Shown here: positions 46,498 through 58,126 of the stretch, piece after piece
Numbering within the stretch: position 1 is the stretch's first letter
Layout of the letters: the number at the start of each line of letters is the position of its first letter
From: Moniliella sp. 'wahieum'
Lineage: Eukaryota > Basidiomycota > Moniliellomycetes > Moniliellales > Moniliellaceae
Direction of reading: 5' to 3'
NCBI GenBank assembly: GCA_003971905.1
Contig: RSEE01000043.1
Coordinates: 248,001 to 312,000 of the forward strand
DNA length: 64,000 nucleotides
Notes under the pieces: generated by a model
Told to the model about the DNA's origin: nothing
The model's database searches: none
What the model saw: the letters and a program-made list of their open reading frames with translations, nothing else
Translations under genes and position numbers: made by a program

Positions 46498-48171
46498 CTA
46501 CGCCCGGCTCAGGTGGGAGCGCACAATGACCATTTTGAGTCCTCGGTCAAAGTTGTAGAGACACCGGAGGGCCATACCCACCGTGGTGACCAGCAAAGCC
46601 AGCGCCAAAAGCAAAAAACGGTAAGGGACTTGAAGCTATGCGATGAGGGCAACTCTTCGTGTCAGTAGTCTGTCGCCGTTCATGGGAACCAGCATTCTCT
46701 GGCAGTATGGACAAGGAGGACAGGGACGTACGTATAGCGGTAAATGTCTTTCGACTGATCCGAACTGTTGTGCAGCGTCCAGATTCGTACCAGCTTAAAG
46801 ACAAAGTACGCCATCCCGACCAGCAACCCAACAACCAAATGTACATAATCGGCTTGTTCTCTGCCCGCACCGCCCATTGCGCAACCAGCACCGCGACCAA
46901 GGACAAGGGTGTGGCTACGATGGTGATAATGCGCTCGACATTATGGCCCTCGTCCAGGACAACAATGATCAGTTGAACGCAAAACGTAAAAAAGATGAAC
47001 AGGTCAAACTCTGTGGTGGGGGGGGGGAGAGGTCAGCTGTGGAGAAATGGGAAGGGAGAGGCAGAGAGGGCCGTACTAAGGAGCCACCATAACGTGTAGT
47101 GGAGAAAGCGTTTTGCGCAGGTCGACCGAAGCACTGACGATCGGTACATGCGTCCGCCAAATTCTTTGCGGAGAAAGAAGCTGAGCACAAGGAAGACTGC
47201 CAAACGATAGGCCCAACACAGCGGCCGTCAAACTGGTGTAGACATGGGCCGGGATGCCCATCGTCGATGGGCTGGCCCTGGACGCCACGAGAGAGAACCT
47301 TGCTGATTTCGGCAGTCTGGATGCCGGCATAGACCAGCATGCAGGCATTAAAGATGAGGATCCCCAGATCATGATGAGGTTCTTGTTGACACATGCGTCA
47401 ATGCTGAGGACGACATTGTACACATGAGCAATGGCAAAGGCGGCGAGAAAGGTGGGGAGGGTAGCGGTGATGTTCCGGTAGGCGTCTTGGCTTCTACGAT
47501 GGCGGAAACGGCGATAGAGGATGGCCTCAATGGTGATTGGCTGCGGCCTCGAGGATAGCCATGGCAATCCAAGCGCGTGAGATGTAGGACGATTCGAGGA
47601 GGAGCGGGACCCAGTAGAAACAAGAGAGGACAAAGTGCCGTAGGCGCGAGGGCAGGCTACGGTTCCGCTTTTGCTCCTCGATCTGGCGCAATTCATCGGC
47701 GGTCAGGTTCTGCGGAGCAAAGTCACGCTCGGTGTCATCGTAGTCGTCGTCTTCGGATACGGTGTTGTGGGTGGGGGCGTGGAAGGAGAGTGAACCGAGG
47801 GAGCCGGTGGAGGTATGGGTGGCGTAGGCCTCAACGATCGAGGCATTGTCGTCCTCGCGCGCGCGCAAGTTGGAGGGGGGAGGAACAAAACGGTAGCTGC
47901 CCTCGAGAAGGCTGCTGGAGGCGTCCAAGGCGCTGGCGCTGGCGCTGGCAGGCTTGAGCAGCGAGTCGGCCACGCTGCCGGTCGAGGCGAGTGGGAGCTG
48001 CTTGGCATCGAAGCGGTCGCTCTGCAGGTCGTACACAAGGTCGTCCTGCTCGCTTTCGTGGGCGGGGTGGTAGGAGGGGAAGGAGGCGGCGGAGGCCATG
48101 TCGGGCGACCGGCCTGCGCGCGGCGGGGAGGGCGGCAGCGGCGGCGGCGGCGGCGGCGGCGGCGACGGCAT
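46498..48171 (-). CDS. UPF0658-family Golgi apparatus membrane protein
   Basis: Read leftward; candidate starts are ATG 48171 (MPSPPP) and ATG 48099 (MASAASFPSYHPAHE). The N-terminal 150 residues are acidic and disordered. The membrane region includes LRHFVLSCFYWVPLLLESSY, ITIEAILYRRFRHRR, TFLAAFAIAHVYNVVLSIDA, ILIFNACMLVYAGIQTAEIS, a middle block ending in DEGHNVERIITIV, then AVRAENKPIMYIWLLG and MAYFVFKLVRIW, and finally CLYNFDRGLKMVIV close to the stop at 46498. The order of helices and the final NFDRGLK box fit the fungal UPF0658 family (S. pombe C1952.10c group), annotated to the Golgi membrane with unknown biochemical role. There are introns or indels between blocks. It is head to head with the derlin gene. 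Confidence 0.8.
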
Positions 48172-48608
48172 GGACGCTGGATGCACACACACAGCAGACC
48201 TCCGCAGGGGCGGCAGTGGAGGCGGCGGGCGAGGCGCACTGCGGGGCGTGGCGCCGCCTGTCAGGGATGCGGTGAGCCTCACCCTTGTGCGGCCACGAGT
48301 GTGCTCCAGTGCCCTCGGCGCACTGCGTCGCACGGCGCTGCACTGGCGGAGGCGGAGCGACAGGCGGAGCCACAGCGACGATCATCCGTCGCGCATCACC
48401 CACCATCCGTCCACAGCCCGCAGCAGCCCTCCAGCGTGGCATACCATGCACCCCATTCCGCGTCTCCGTTCCGCCGGCCACGTGGCCGCGCCGCACCGGC
48501 CAGGTGCTAGGGTTAGGCTTGTTTAACATGTAACACTCCGTCCCGTCCTTCGCCTCTCCGCCACCTCCCCATCCTCACGCTCCCCTGCGCCAGCTGAGGA
48601 CCGCCGCC
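48172..48608. promoter_or_regulatory. Shared divergent promoter region of UPF0658 and derlin genes
   Basis: 437 bp (509 bp if the inner UPF0658 start at 48099 is used) separates two genes transcribed outward. It is GC-rich with no clear TATA element near either start. Both products are early-secretory-pathway membrane proteins, so coordinated expression is plausible but not shown. Confidence 0.45.
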
Positions 48609-49980
48609 ATGGACGTGCTGTGCGTCCTTACCCCCCTATCTCTTGCCGCCCGCGCTGATGACCCCCTCCCCTCGCGCCAGGAACCAGATCCCCCCCGTTA
48701 CGCGCGCCATGCTCGGCATGGTGGCTCTCGTCACCCTGACGCCCCTGCTCAAGCTGTCTGACATCCGCACGTGGTACTTCGACTGGTTCCGCGTGCGCTA
48801 CGGATGGGAGCTGTGGCGCCCTTGACTGCCTTCTTCTATGCCGGCAGCGACATCAACATGCTTATGAACGCATTTTTACTCTACAACAACAGCAGGGACC
48901 TGGAAAATGGCCGCTTTTTCCGCCGCCGCTCCAGCCAGTATGCCTGGTGCCTGCTCGTCAATGCGGCTGCTATTGTGGTCTTGGCTGCCCCGCTCCGCGC
49001 CCTTTCCTCTTTGGCCCGCTGATGAGCCTTCTGATGGTACGTTGACACGCACGCTCATTCTCTCTGGCAGGGACTAACCTGCGCCCCTCCCGCCCCCGCA
49101 GTACCTGTGGTCGCGCGACAATTCTACCGGGCAAGTCAATTTTTGGCTTCCTCACCTTACCCGCGAAGTATCTTGCTCAAGCCCACCTGTTTCTCGACCT
49201 GATTACCACCGGCCTCGGTGGGGCGGTCACCAGTGCCACTGGCATTCTTGCCGGCCACGCATGGTTGCTCCTCGAAGAGTTTGCTTCCAATGACGATCCC
49301 CGCGCTCGCCGCTCCAGCCTCACTGCGCTCGGCCTCCTTCTTGCCCGCGCCCTCACCCAGCCACCTCGGTTGCTGCAGCGTATCCTACCTGACAGCACCG
49401 ATCCCACCACGGGTACTCCCACACCCACGGGCGGTCCAGGGCGGCGGACCCAGTACGGTGCCGCGTACGCGCCCGTGATGGGGCATGGGGACAAGGTGGG
49501 CATTCGCTCGCTTCGGCCTCGGCTGGTTCCCAAGGCAGCAGTTTTGTCCCTTCTTTCCTTCGTGGCTGGGGTGGTGGGAGCGGGGGGGCTACGACGCCTA
49601 CTCCATCCCGCGATGCGCTCTTGGCGGCGACCGAGCGACGATTGCGTGCCCAAGCGGGCAAAAAGCATTGTGGGTCGCAACCAAAGCTCGCCGCTGCAGC
49701 CGCCCGAGGGGCAGGTATGACCACGCCACCGCCACAGAGGGTGCGCGTACGACGGCCACTTCCACCCCTCGCACCACCTCCGGGGGCATTCACACTCTCC
49801 GCCCTTCCAACCGGACGATCCCAGCCTGCCAATGCCAATCGTCGGGCGGTTCGGTCGCGGAGCAACGGAGAGGCATGCACGCCAGCCTCGGACTCCCGCA
49901 CGAGGGAGAGAAGCAAGAGCTGCCGATCCTTGGCCTGGCCAAGGACAGCGTCTGGGCGAGTAACTAAATATATTCACTAG
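48609..49980 (+). CDS. Derlin (Der1/Dfm1 family, ER-associated degradation)
   Basis: Rhomboid-like pseudoprotease of the ER membrane that helps retrotranslocate misfolded proteins. ATG 48609 gives MDVL, interrupted by a 61-nt phase-2 intron (48620-48680, GTGCGT...GCCAG) and joined to NQIPPVTRAMLG, the canonical derlin N-terminus. Then come LSDIRTWYFDWFRVRYGWEL with the conserved WR, LTAFFYAGSDINMLMNAFLL, a loop NNSRDLENGRFFRRR, and FGPLMSLLM. A second intron (49037-49101, 65 nt, branch CTAAC) follows, then YLWSRDNSTGQVNFWLP and the GHAWLLLEEF segment of the last helix. A long cytosolic tail with basic and Ser/Thr/Pro-rich sequence follows, longer than in Der1 and closer to Dfm1. Frame breaks: after ELWRP (one C missing) and before FLFGPL. 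The tail frame, and therefore the exact stop, is uncertain. Confidence 0.85.
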
Positions 49981-50310
49981 CTCCCTCTCCCTCCCTCTTG
50001 CCTGTCACGAACGATCTGCGTCTGTCTTCACGAAAAATGGTAAGATGGAATGGGAATGAAATCGGCCAGTGCCGCTAGCAAGGTAGGTAGGTTGGGGTTG
50101 GCAAGGGATGAGGCAGGTTCAACGTTCAGAGTTCATAGTTCAGACCGGCGGTGCACCTGCACTCGACCCGCGCCACATGCAATCTGGAACGCAATGCTTC
50201 ACTTCACCTCTTGAACTTTTCAGTGGATCCGTCTTTCGGGTGGGCGCAGGACGTCCGTGTCGCGACCGCGACCGCGACCGCGCCCACGCGCCGCACCGCC
50301 GCGAGGATGA
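49981..50310. other. Convergent intergenic region
   Basis: Short gap between the 3' ends of derlin and DBP9. It contains GTTCAACGTTCAGAGTTCA (from about 50118), one of the dispersed palindromic motifs, and a CGACCG repeat near 50262-50283. Confidence 0.5.
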
Positions 50311-52599
50311 TTAAACTTGGGGACAAAGCCATCGAGCGTTTGCGTGGGTCGCTGGCCGAAGCGGAAAGGGAAGGGCCGAAGACGAGGAGGGGGCAAACGC
50401 CTTGATGCGAGGCATGAGGTAATCGGGCACATGCTCAAATGGTGTTGCCAGCCAACGCACGTCGTGTGCGCTCATGTCAGCCGTTTGAGCTTGGAGATAC
50501 TCCAACTCTTGCGGATTGTCGTCCCAGTACGAAGCCAGTTTCTCATTGTGCAGCATCTCCCACTTGAGCTCCTGTACGCGCGCCTCCTTGATCGCAGAAG
50601 CGTTGATGGACTTGAGGGCATCAGCGGTACGGTACTTGAACCCCTCGATTTGCGCAGGGTCGTACTCCCATTCAGGAATCTTGGCAGGGGAGCGTTGTTG
50701 TGGTTGGTGGGTTGTTCCGATGTTTGTGGTTGAGATTGGGGGTGGGGGAGCGTAGGGTCCTGAGCCTCTGCCTCTGTATGCGCCGCCGCATACGCCCGCT
50801 GGATGGTACGCCACACACGCGCATCGGACCGGGCCGTGGGGGATGCCACTGTCCTCGCCACCCGGGGCGAGAGGAAGTCTGACTTGCCCACCACGCGCGG
50901 GGAACGACAAAGCTCAGTGCGGTACCGGTGTTGCCCGCGCGGGCAGTGCGACCGATCCGATGATGTAGGCGGTAAGCGAGGTGGGCAGGTCAAAGTTGAT
51001 AACGCAGGCGACCGCGAGGAAATCAACACCGCGAGCGACACTGTACTCGGCTTTGGCCGCTTGATGGTCGGCCACGCGTTCTTCGCGCGTTTTGCGAGCC
51101 TTTTTTCTTTTTCCCTTCGCCTCAGCCGAGGCAGAGGCCAACTTTCGCTTCTTCCCCCGCGTCCTCCTCTTCATCGTCTTCACCGTCGTCACCGTTTTCG
51201 CTCCCCTCCTCGGCCTCTTGCTCTGCCTCGCTCTCCTCCTCTTCGTCCTCATCGTCCTCCTCCTCATCCTCCAAAGCATCTTGTTGGTCGGTAGCGATCA
51301 TGACACCCAACGCGCCCTTGTTGAACGCCTCAACCTTCTTGGCACGTGAGGTGAAGGGCAATTCATGGTTGAGCACCGCGGTGCGCGTAATGCCAAACTG
51401 CTCCAAGAACAATTTCAACCGGTACCCGCGATCGATCGAGTTGACAAAGATGAGCACCTTGCCCCGCACCAAGCGCAGTTTCAAAATCACGTAGAGCAAC
51501 AGGAACTTTTCGGCTTCGGACACGTGGACGCTATACTGGAGCAACTGGGGCCCCTCAGGCCCGTCGTGCGAACCACCACCAAGAAGGCTGTCCTTGATGT
51601 CCAGTTGGATGGGCGTGCGGAGCAAGAGCGATCGCAATCGCTCCACGTCGGGGGTGAGGGTGGCAGAGATGAGGAAGCGTTGGACGCCACCTTTGGCCTC
51701 GGCGGCGGCCCACCAGGACGAGGCGAGCACGTGCGAAACAAACCCGCCCGAGCTAGCGTCATCCGGGGAGGAAGGGAGTAAGTTGTGGCCATAGGACAAC
51801 ATCAAATCTGCCTCGTCAATCACCAACGTTTCCAGCTGCGTCAGGTCCAAGCCGCCACGAGGGGTGTGAGACGAAGAGGACGGGGTGACAAAGTGCATCA
51901 GCCGCGCCGGCGTCGCAACAATCACATCGGGTTGACCTTCCGCCAACACCATCCGAAGCACCTTGGCCGAAATGTCCTTGGCAATGCTGAGCACTTCCAG
52001 GGGGGCCTCGCCCACGCCTGGGTCATCGACGACCGACTTGAGGTCGTGGTGTGGGTGGCGGCTACGCGGGTCCGTCTGACCGCCATGGGTCGACATGGAG
52101 CCCGGAACGTTGGAGAAGGCGGCTGCCGAGCGCCCGCCACAGGCGACGGCCAACGTGTTGAGTTGGGATGTGACTTGCTCGGCCAGTTCCCGGGTAGGAA
52201 CAAGGATCAAGGCGCGGGTCACCTTGCTCTGCCCCGGAGCGGCAGCCTTGGCATCGAGGATTTTTTGCATGACGGGCAGGCCGTAGGCGAGCGTCTTGCC
52301 ACTGCCCGTAGGGGCACGGACAAGAACGTCGCGCAAGCCAAAGGACGCAGCGGGGGCGGAGGCATCGGTCGTGTCGGTGGGTGCAGCAGTTGCGCCGAGA
52401 GCGACGGGGATGAGGGCGTTCTGGACGGGGGTAGGGTAGGCAAAGCCGAGTGCAGACAGGCCGCGGAGCAGCGCGCGTCCAGGATGGAGCCCATGGCCGC
52501 AAAGGTGGGCCGGGTGGAGCGGTGCTTGTGCTTTGCGTGTGCGACGGGCGCCTGCGCCAGCGGCGCCATGGCGGGATCCGAGGCGGCAGCGGCAGCCAT
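50311..52599 (-). CDS. DBP9: DEAD-box ATP-dependent RNA helicase Dbp9
   Basis: Nucleolar helicase of 60S ribosome assembly (DDX56 in animals). Read leftward from ATG 52599 (MAAAAASDPAMAPLAQ). Motifs in order: Q motif GLSALGFAYPTPVQ, motif I APTGSGKTLAYGLPV, Ia PTRELAEQV, II VIDEADLMLSYG, III SATLTPDV, IV VLIFVNSIDRGYRLK, an acidic insert of about 45 residues (EDEEEDDEDEEEES), a basic stretch KGKRKKARKTREE, V YSVARGVDFLAV with VINFDLPTS, and VI HRIGRTARAG with TGTALSF. The C-terminal domain reads AQIEGFKYRTADALKSI, ASAIKEARVQELKWEML and HVPDYLMPR, as in Dbp9. Most of the helicase core is one 539-codon open frame. Frame breaks sit near 52470 (before LLRGLS), near 51125, in motif VI and near 50900-50700. 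The start at 52599 agrees with the helicase frame only after the first break is corrected. Confidence 0.9.
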
Positions 52600-53626
52600 C
52601 GGGAGGGAAATGGGGTGGTGGGGGTGGTGGGGGTGGTGAAGGCAGTCGAGTGAGCCTCTCCGCCGAGGCCCGTCGTTTGCTTCCCAAGGCGGCCGGCAAA
52701 AATATTATGGCTGAGCTAAGCCATCGGTGCAACCGCGGCACGAGGGTCTTGTAGCAGAGTAGTGATCATCGATCATCGGTCCTCGATCAGATTATATTCT
52801 TTTTTCTGTCTGGCGCGTGTAGTCGGGGCAAAGGGAGCAGGCCAAGGTTGCTGCCCTCCATCGTTCACCAAGGAAGGGGCGAAAAATACACTCGGATACC
52901 CATCTGGTAGGAAAGGAAGGTTCAAGGAGTGGCGTGCCCGTAGGAGGGCTTGAGATGAAACGAGCAATGGATACTTTTCATCCTCAAGGGCCTCAAGCTT
53001 CACAAGCCGCCGAGTCGGCGTCCCTCAAGCTTCATCCTTCATCAGTCTGAAGGATGTCATCGTGTCATAATCCAGTTACTATATATATGGGGGCAGCTGT
53101 CCGTTCTTTGTGCCATTCATTCCCTGGCTCAGTCCCCAATCGCTCACCAGTCCCCCCGTCCACAATCAGGTGCAGAGGTACTAATATGGACGCTTTCCAC
53201 CCTGAGGCTGCGAGTGGAGACCAAGAGGAAATCGTGCAGGGGTAGAACGCTGAAGCGAGAGTGGTCCAAACCCCCATCAATTAATAGTGAAGAGCACATC
53301 AAGTGCCTACTGGTTGGCTTTGTCTCCCTCAGCCGCCCGACACCCACCCTTGACGCATGCGATCGGATATGTAGCACATGTGAAATGAGATGGACAAAAC
53401 CCAAAGATCTATACAACCCTTCGCCCCGAGCCAACTCCAGACTGAAAAAAGAGGGCCCACTCGGTGTGTGCATTCAATTCCGATACGACGAAACGTGGGT
53501 CGGATACCGTGCAAGGGTACGTAGGGTGGATAGATGTAAGAGAAGTAGCCCCGGCGAACACTCTCCACGTTCAACAGCGTCAAGTCACAACTTCAAGCTT
53601 CAAACTTCAAGCTCAAAGACGGCGGA
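52600..53626. other. Intergenic between DBP9 and the RasGEF gene
   Basis: It contains the DBP9 promoter and the RasGEF 3' end. CTCAAGCTTCA motifs occur at 52991-53002 and 53023-53034, and an array CTTCAAGCTTCAAACTTCAA at 53591-53610. A 138-codon plus-strand frame (53214-53630) ends inside that repeat and shows no motif. Confidence 0.5.
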
Positions 53627-56600
53627 TTAAAGTGGGGGGTTGTTGAGGTCCTGTCGCGATCCCGATGCCGATCCCGATGCCGACGGAGTCGCACTTTTCC
53701 GTGGTAGCTCTCGCTGCAAAGGCAACGACAAGGGCAACGACAGCGGCAAGGGCAAAGGCAAAGGCAAGGGTGGCCTAGAAGAGGGAGGAGCAGGAGGGAC
53801 CCCCGTCGCGAGCGAAGAGGTAGGTGGGGTGGTGGCTAAAGTTGCAGTTGCAGTGGAAGGTGAGGCTGAGGCTGAGGTTGAAGCTGAGGTTGACCTGCGT
53901 GCCACCCTGGGCTCGACAACCAACGAGCGGCGGTAGAGGCGATCGTCATGGGCGGGTTTGCCACTCTGCGGCGCCAAGCGAAGCGAGGTGGTCAACCATG
54001 CTTGTACCTCGGTCTGGGCTTGCAACGCATACACCTTGACACACGGTGGGACCAACCGATCTAGGATCTTGACCGCATTCGCGTACCGAGCCCAGTTGAT
54101 CAGCCGTGTGGTGCTCGGAGCGGGCTCAGTGGTGCGTGACTGGGGGTGAGGGTTAGGATGAGGGTAGGGGCGCAACAATGGTCCCGAACCCCGAGCATGA
54201 CGGAAAGGTGCGTTGCCCTCGAGGGCAAATGTGAGGTCGGTGAGGGCGAGGCCGACATAGGGCAAGTACGGAGTGCCGGCAGCGATGGCCTGGTCCAGTC
54301 GAGCGCGGTAGGCAGCGTAGTTACGAGCTGGGTCGACCAGTGCCGCATGGTCCGCAGCCTTGGCGGCCCATTTGGGCGGCAAGGCTGTCCAAGTCTGCTT
54401 CAAGCGACGCACCGCCGCGCTATCCAGTCCGCCTTGCAGAGCGAAAAAGACGTGCCAGTTGTTGAGCCGCAAACAGCGCTGCGGTCACAAGAGCCAAGAG
54501 GGAAAAGGGAAGGAGTGTCAGTCGTGCGTCGTCTGGGATGGAAGAAGAAAACGGAGGAAAAGGCGAAGGGAGGGGAGGAAGGGGGGGGGGGAGAAGGGCG
54601 TACGTCGGCTATTTTGATAAAATGTCGCAACACAGCCAGTCGTTCCCGTGCCGAGTTGGGAGAGAGGATGGAATGGGCGACCCAACCGACGATCCGATTG
54701 CTCAGGGTGGACAAGGCAGCGAGACCGGTGGGCCCCCAGTCGGCCAAAAGGGAGGAATAGGAAGACGAAGAAGGAGGAGAAGAAAATAAAGGAGAAGGAG
54801 AATGGCAAGAGCCAGAATCAGAAGAAGACGATGAAGAGCAAGGTAAGGAAGTAGAAGAGGAAGAGCCTTGGCATGGCGGACCTGGCCGCCACCACCCTCG
54901 TCCGCAGCGGCCGGACCAAGCGTTCGTTCAGTTGACGAGCACCGGGTCGGAGTCCGGCCCAAGGTGAGAAACTCGTCGGGCGTTATGGTCGCGTACAACC
55001 GACTGGCCAGGACGGTCAACTGTCGTGCCGTCTCAGCAGCCTTGACATCCACCACGTTCCATGCGCCTCGCCAGGCCCGACTCACGTCCCACACCTCCCA
55101 CCCAGCGGGGTGGAGAGGTAAGAACCGCTCGGGATCCACGGGCGCGTATAGAGCTTCTCGATGCCGGCCGTAGCGCCAGCCGAATCCCCAGCGCCAAAGC
55201 GGCAGGATCGCGTCGGATCGTTCGTTGAACCAGCACATGGCCTGGGAGCGGGGCAACCAACTGCATAGCCACCCGATCGGACCCGGTGGATCGCCGTGCC
55301 ACGAGCGTGGCTAGCTCGTCGTCATTGGTGTCCCGCGCCAAGAGGCTCAGGAGGGTGAGAGCCGGTCGGTCGTGCAAGGGGGACCAGTAGATGTCCGAGA
55401 GCCACAGGCGAGCAAAGTGGAGGAGATGCGCACGGCGCGTGTGGCCCTTGGCGCCGGGAGGGCAGGAGGTAAAGCGCTGGTACAAGGTTTGGGCCAGAAT
55501 TTCGGGTGTAGAGAAGAGGCATAGTACGAGCAAACGTATGTGCCATTGTGGGTGGCGGATCGCCCTGGTCGGGGGTGAGAAGGGCAACCAAGGCAGGCAA
55601 GGTGCCGCCTAAGAGCAAGCCATCGGCGTTGCGGACCACGTCCGTTGTTCCTCCGGCTTCCCCGCCAGTAGGGGGAGACTGGAGTTGAGCGGAAGAGTTG
55701 GCTCGAGAGCGCAGGGGCGGGCTGGTAGGTCCTTCAGATGTCCCGAGCAACCCCGACGACGAAGTTCGTTTTCCGGCAAATACAGTGTCGTTACTTGCGT
55801 TGCGCAGGGAAAAGAACAGAGACGAAGCCGAAGAGGAACCCGGGCTAGGAGGGAGCGAAGGCCGTGGTAACAAGGTGCGGTCCCTCGTCCCAGGCGATGA
55901 GAAGGGAAGGACAGGGTCCAACGGGTCGAGGGATGAGTGGATCAGATCACCCGTCGAGGACGCCTCGCCGCACACGTGGGATCGAGGCAGGGCAGAGAGG
56001 CTGCCGGTGCGGTGCGACGTGCGCGGAGGGGGGGCCGCAAGGGAAGCCAGACTGGCCGAGGAACGGAGCATAGTAAAGCTGGCTACTTTGCGAGTAAACG
56101 CCGAGAAGCGCGATCGCGAGTCGGATGATACGGAGGTTGGGGTGGTGGTCTTTCGTAGCAGGGTGCTGTCAGCGCGAGCATCTTCCGAGGCCCCCAAATC
56201 GGTACCTGGCAGAGACCTTACCGGCTCGTCGGGCGCCGGCCCAAGACTCAGGCGCTCTACCCCGAATGCGGTGCGTTGGTTAGGAGGGAGTGGTAGGCAG
56301 CTGGAGGGGGAGAGAAGCATCGTAGGTCGCGAGAGCCAAGGCCGCACCGATCAGCTCCTCTCCTGCCCGTGCCAGAGCAGATCCGGCAGCCAAGGCGGGC
56401 GCAGCGGCGATTGCCGCCTTCTCTGCTTCGGACCGGGGGGGCGTGTCGTCCTCCTCCTGTTCTTCCTTCTTCTTCTCCTCCTCGTTCTCACCCAAGGGCG
56501 GAGAAGGAGAGGTGACAGCACGCACGGATGCAAGAAAGTGGGAAGAAGCCAAATAAAACTCATCGCGTGCCGAAGTGAGACGAGCCAAAGCGTCAGGAGC

Positions 56601-58126
56601 AGATGAAGAAAGAGATGGCGATGCCGAAGTGAGCAACGCTTGTACGATGCTAGCAAGGGTGCGCTTTGCTTATGGGTGGCCAAGGTGGCATCCATTACCC
56701 TGACGATCGTTCCGGAAGCGCGTTGGGCCCAAGGGGTGGGGCCCGTGTGTTCAGCCGCACTGGAGGAATGGAGTAGGACAGCCGTACGAAAATTGGTCAA
56801 GGCAGTGCCAAGTTCGTCCCGCACGTACGCCAGCTGGCCGGACACGAGCGCCCCAGCCCGACTCGGCGCGCCCCGAGCCAACGGAATGGAATCTTGTGTA
56901 CGGGCGGGAGACGACGAAGAAGAGAGAAGGAGGAAGGGAGGCGCAACTGTGTCTGGGTCGGATCCGGAGGGCGGTAGGGAGGCTGGGAACGCGATGGAGA
57001 CTCCGATTGGGATGCCGACCGTCCGGCCTGGGCAACCGAGTCGGAACCAAAACTTCGTGCAGCGTGAAGGGTAGGGCCTCTGCCTTTGCGGGCGCCTACG
57101 GCGCGCAGGTCGCCCAAGCTGCGCATCATGGGTTGCCGGCGCGACGCCGCGATGAGCGGTGCAGCATCGACAAGCGCTACCATCGCCGCAGTCACAGCGC
57201 GCAATTGGGCCAGGAGCGGCGCGCAGGGTCGTGTGGAAGGCGGGGCGAGTCTGGGGTGGGCATATCTGATCCTTCATCTGTACCAACCGAAAGGAACGAA
57301 GACGCGCAGGGTCACCAGCAAGACGATCGGAGAGGAAGAGGAGTTGCTGGAGAGCATGGAGGACTTGGGTGCGATGTAGGGCGACGTCTTGGTTGGCCTG
57401 AACGAGGCGGTCGGTACGGTGGAGACAGCCAAGTGCATCCAGCGTATCTTTGGCCTCGGCCACGACCGCGGCGGTGGCAGGGAGGAAGGAGGCAGGGTGA
57501 GCATTGCTGTCCAAGGCGGATTCCAGCTGGTAGCTAGCCTGGACCAAGGCAGGCGGCAAACGGGACCGATCTGGAGTACTAGGTTCCAAGGGCGATCTGG
57601 AGCCCTGCAGGTCCGGCAGGTCCTGTTGCCTCTCCTCCTCCTCTTCCTCCTCCTCCTTATCCCCCCCGCTCCCGGGGGGTGGGTAGACGGGACGCTTCGT
57701 CTGCAGCGGGGATAGGGGTGACGTAGTTGGAGGGGAACCAGCCACGCTGGCCGTTTGCCATCCCATCCCACCAGCCGCTGGTGTGGCAGTGGAAGACAAC
57801 AAGAGGTTCCCCAGCGGTGAGGGGGATGCAGTTGGGCTGGTGGGGGTGCCAGTCATGGAGGGCGACAACGTCGAGGACGGAGAAAGGCTGGGCGGTGGAA
57901 GGAGAGAGGGTGGAGGTGGGGGTATATGTGTCTTCGTGGGGGGCGAGGACATCAATAGGCAGGTCGAGGGAGCGAGAGAGGGGTGATGGGAAGGGAGGTG
58001 CAGGCCGGTGGTGAGAGGGTCCAAGGCGGGACCAAGGGCGAGGGGGGGAGGGCGAGGGCGGGGACTGGGGCTAGGGCTGGGGTTGGGGCTGCTCTGGGCG
58101 CTGTTGGCGGCAGTGGGGTGCAGCAT
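53627..58126 (-). CDS. CDC25: Cdc25-type Ras guanine-nucleotide exchange factor with SH3 domain
   Basis: Activates Ras by GDP release, upstream of cAMP/PKA or MAPK signalling. About 1,450 residues, read leftward from ATG 58126 (MLHPTAANSAQ); ATG 58363 is an alternative. After a Pro/Ser-rich start, an SH3 domain lies at about 57870-57715: VVALHDWHPHQPN, then SGWWDGMANGQRGWFPSNYV. A helical region follows (ASYQLESALDSNAHPA; VLHALQQLLFLSDRL), then Ser-rich linkers. The RasGEF N-terminal (REM) domain is near 55600-55300 (GTLPALVALLTPD; LFSTPEILAQTLYQRF). The catalytic domain runs from about 55040 to 54060: ETARQLTVLASRLYATI with TPDEFL, SILSPNSARERLAVL with RHFIKIAD, LNNWHVFFALQGGLDSAAV with RRLKQTW, and LPYVGLALTDLTFALEGN. 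The order is that of fungal Cdc25/Ste6. Frames change repeatedly, notably around 57800, 57200 and 55250. It stops at the TAA at 53629-53627. Confidence 0.88.

Noticed and set aside
47815-48533. Long plus-strand frames opposite the UPF0658 N-terminus
   Set aside because: They are antisense to a coding region with a better protein match and consist of Gly/Arg/Ala runs from CGG-rich DNA.
53214-53630. 138-codon plus-strand frame downstream of the RasGEF gene
   Set aside because: It ends within the CTTCAAGCTT repeat, has no motif, and is antisense to a 3' flanking region.
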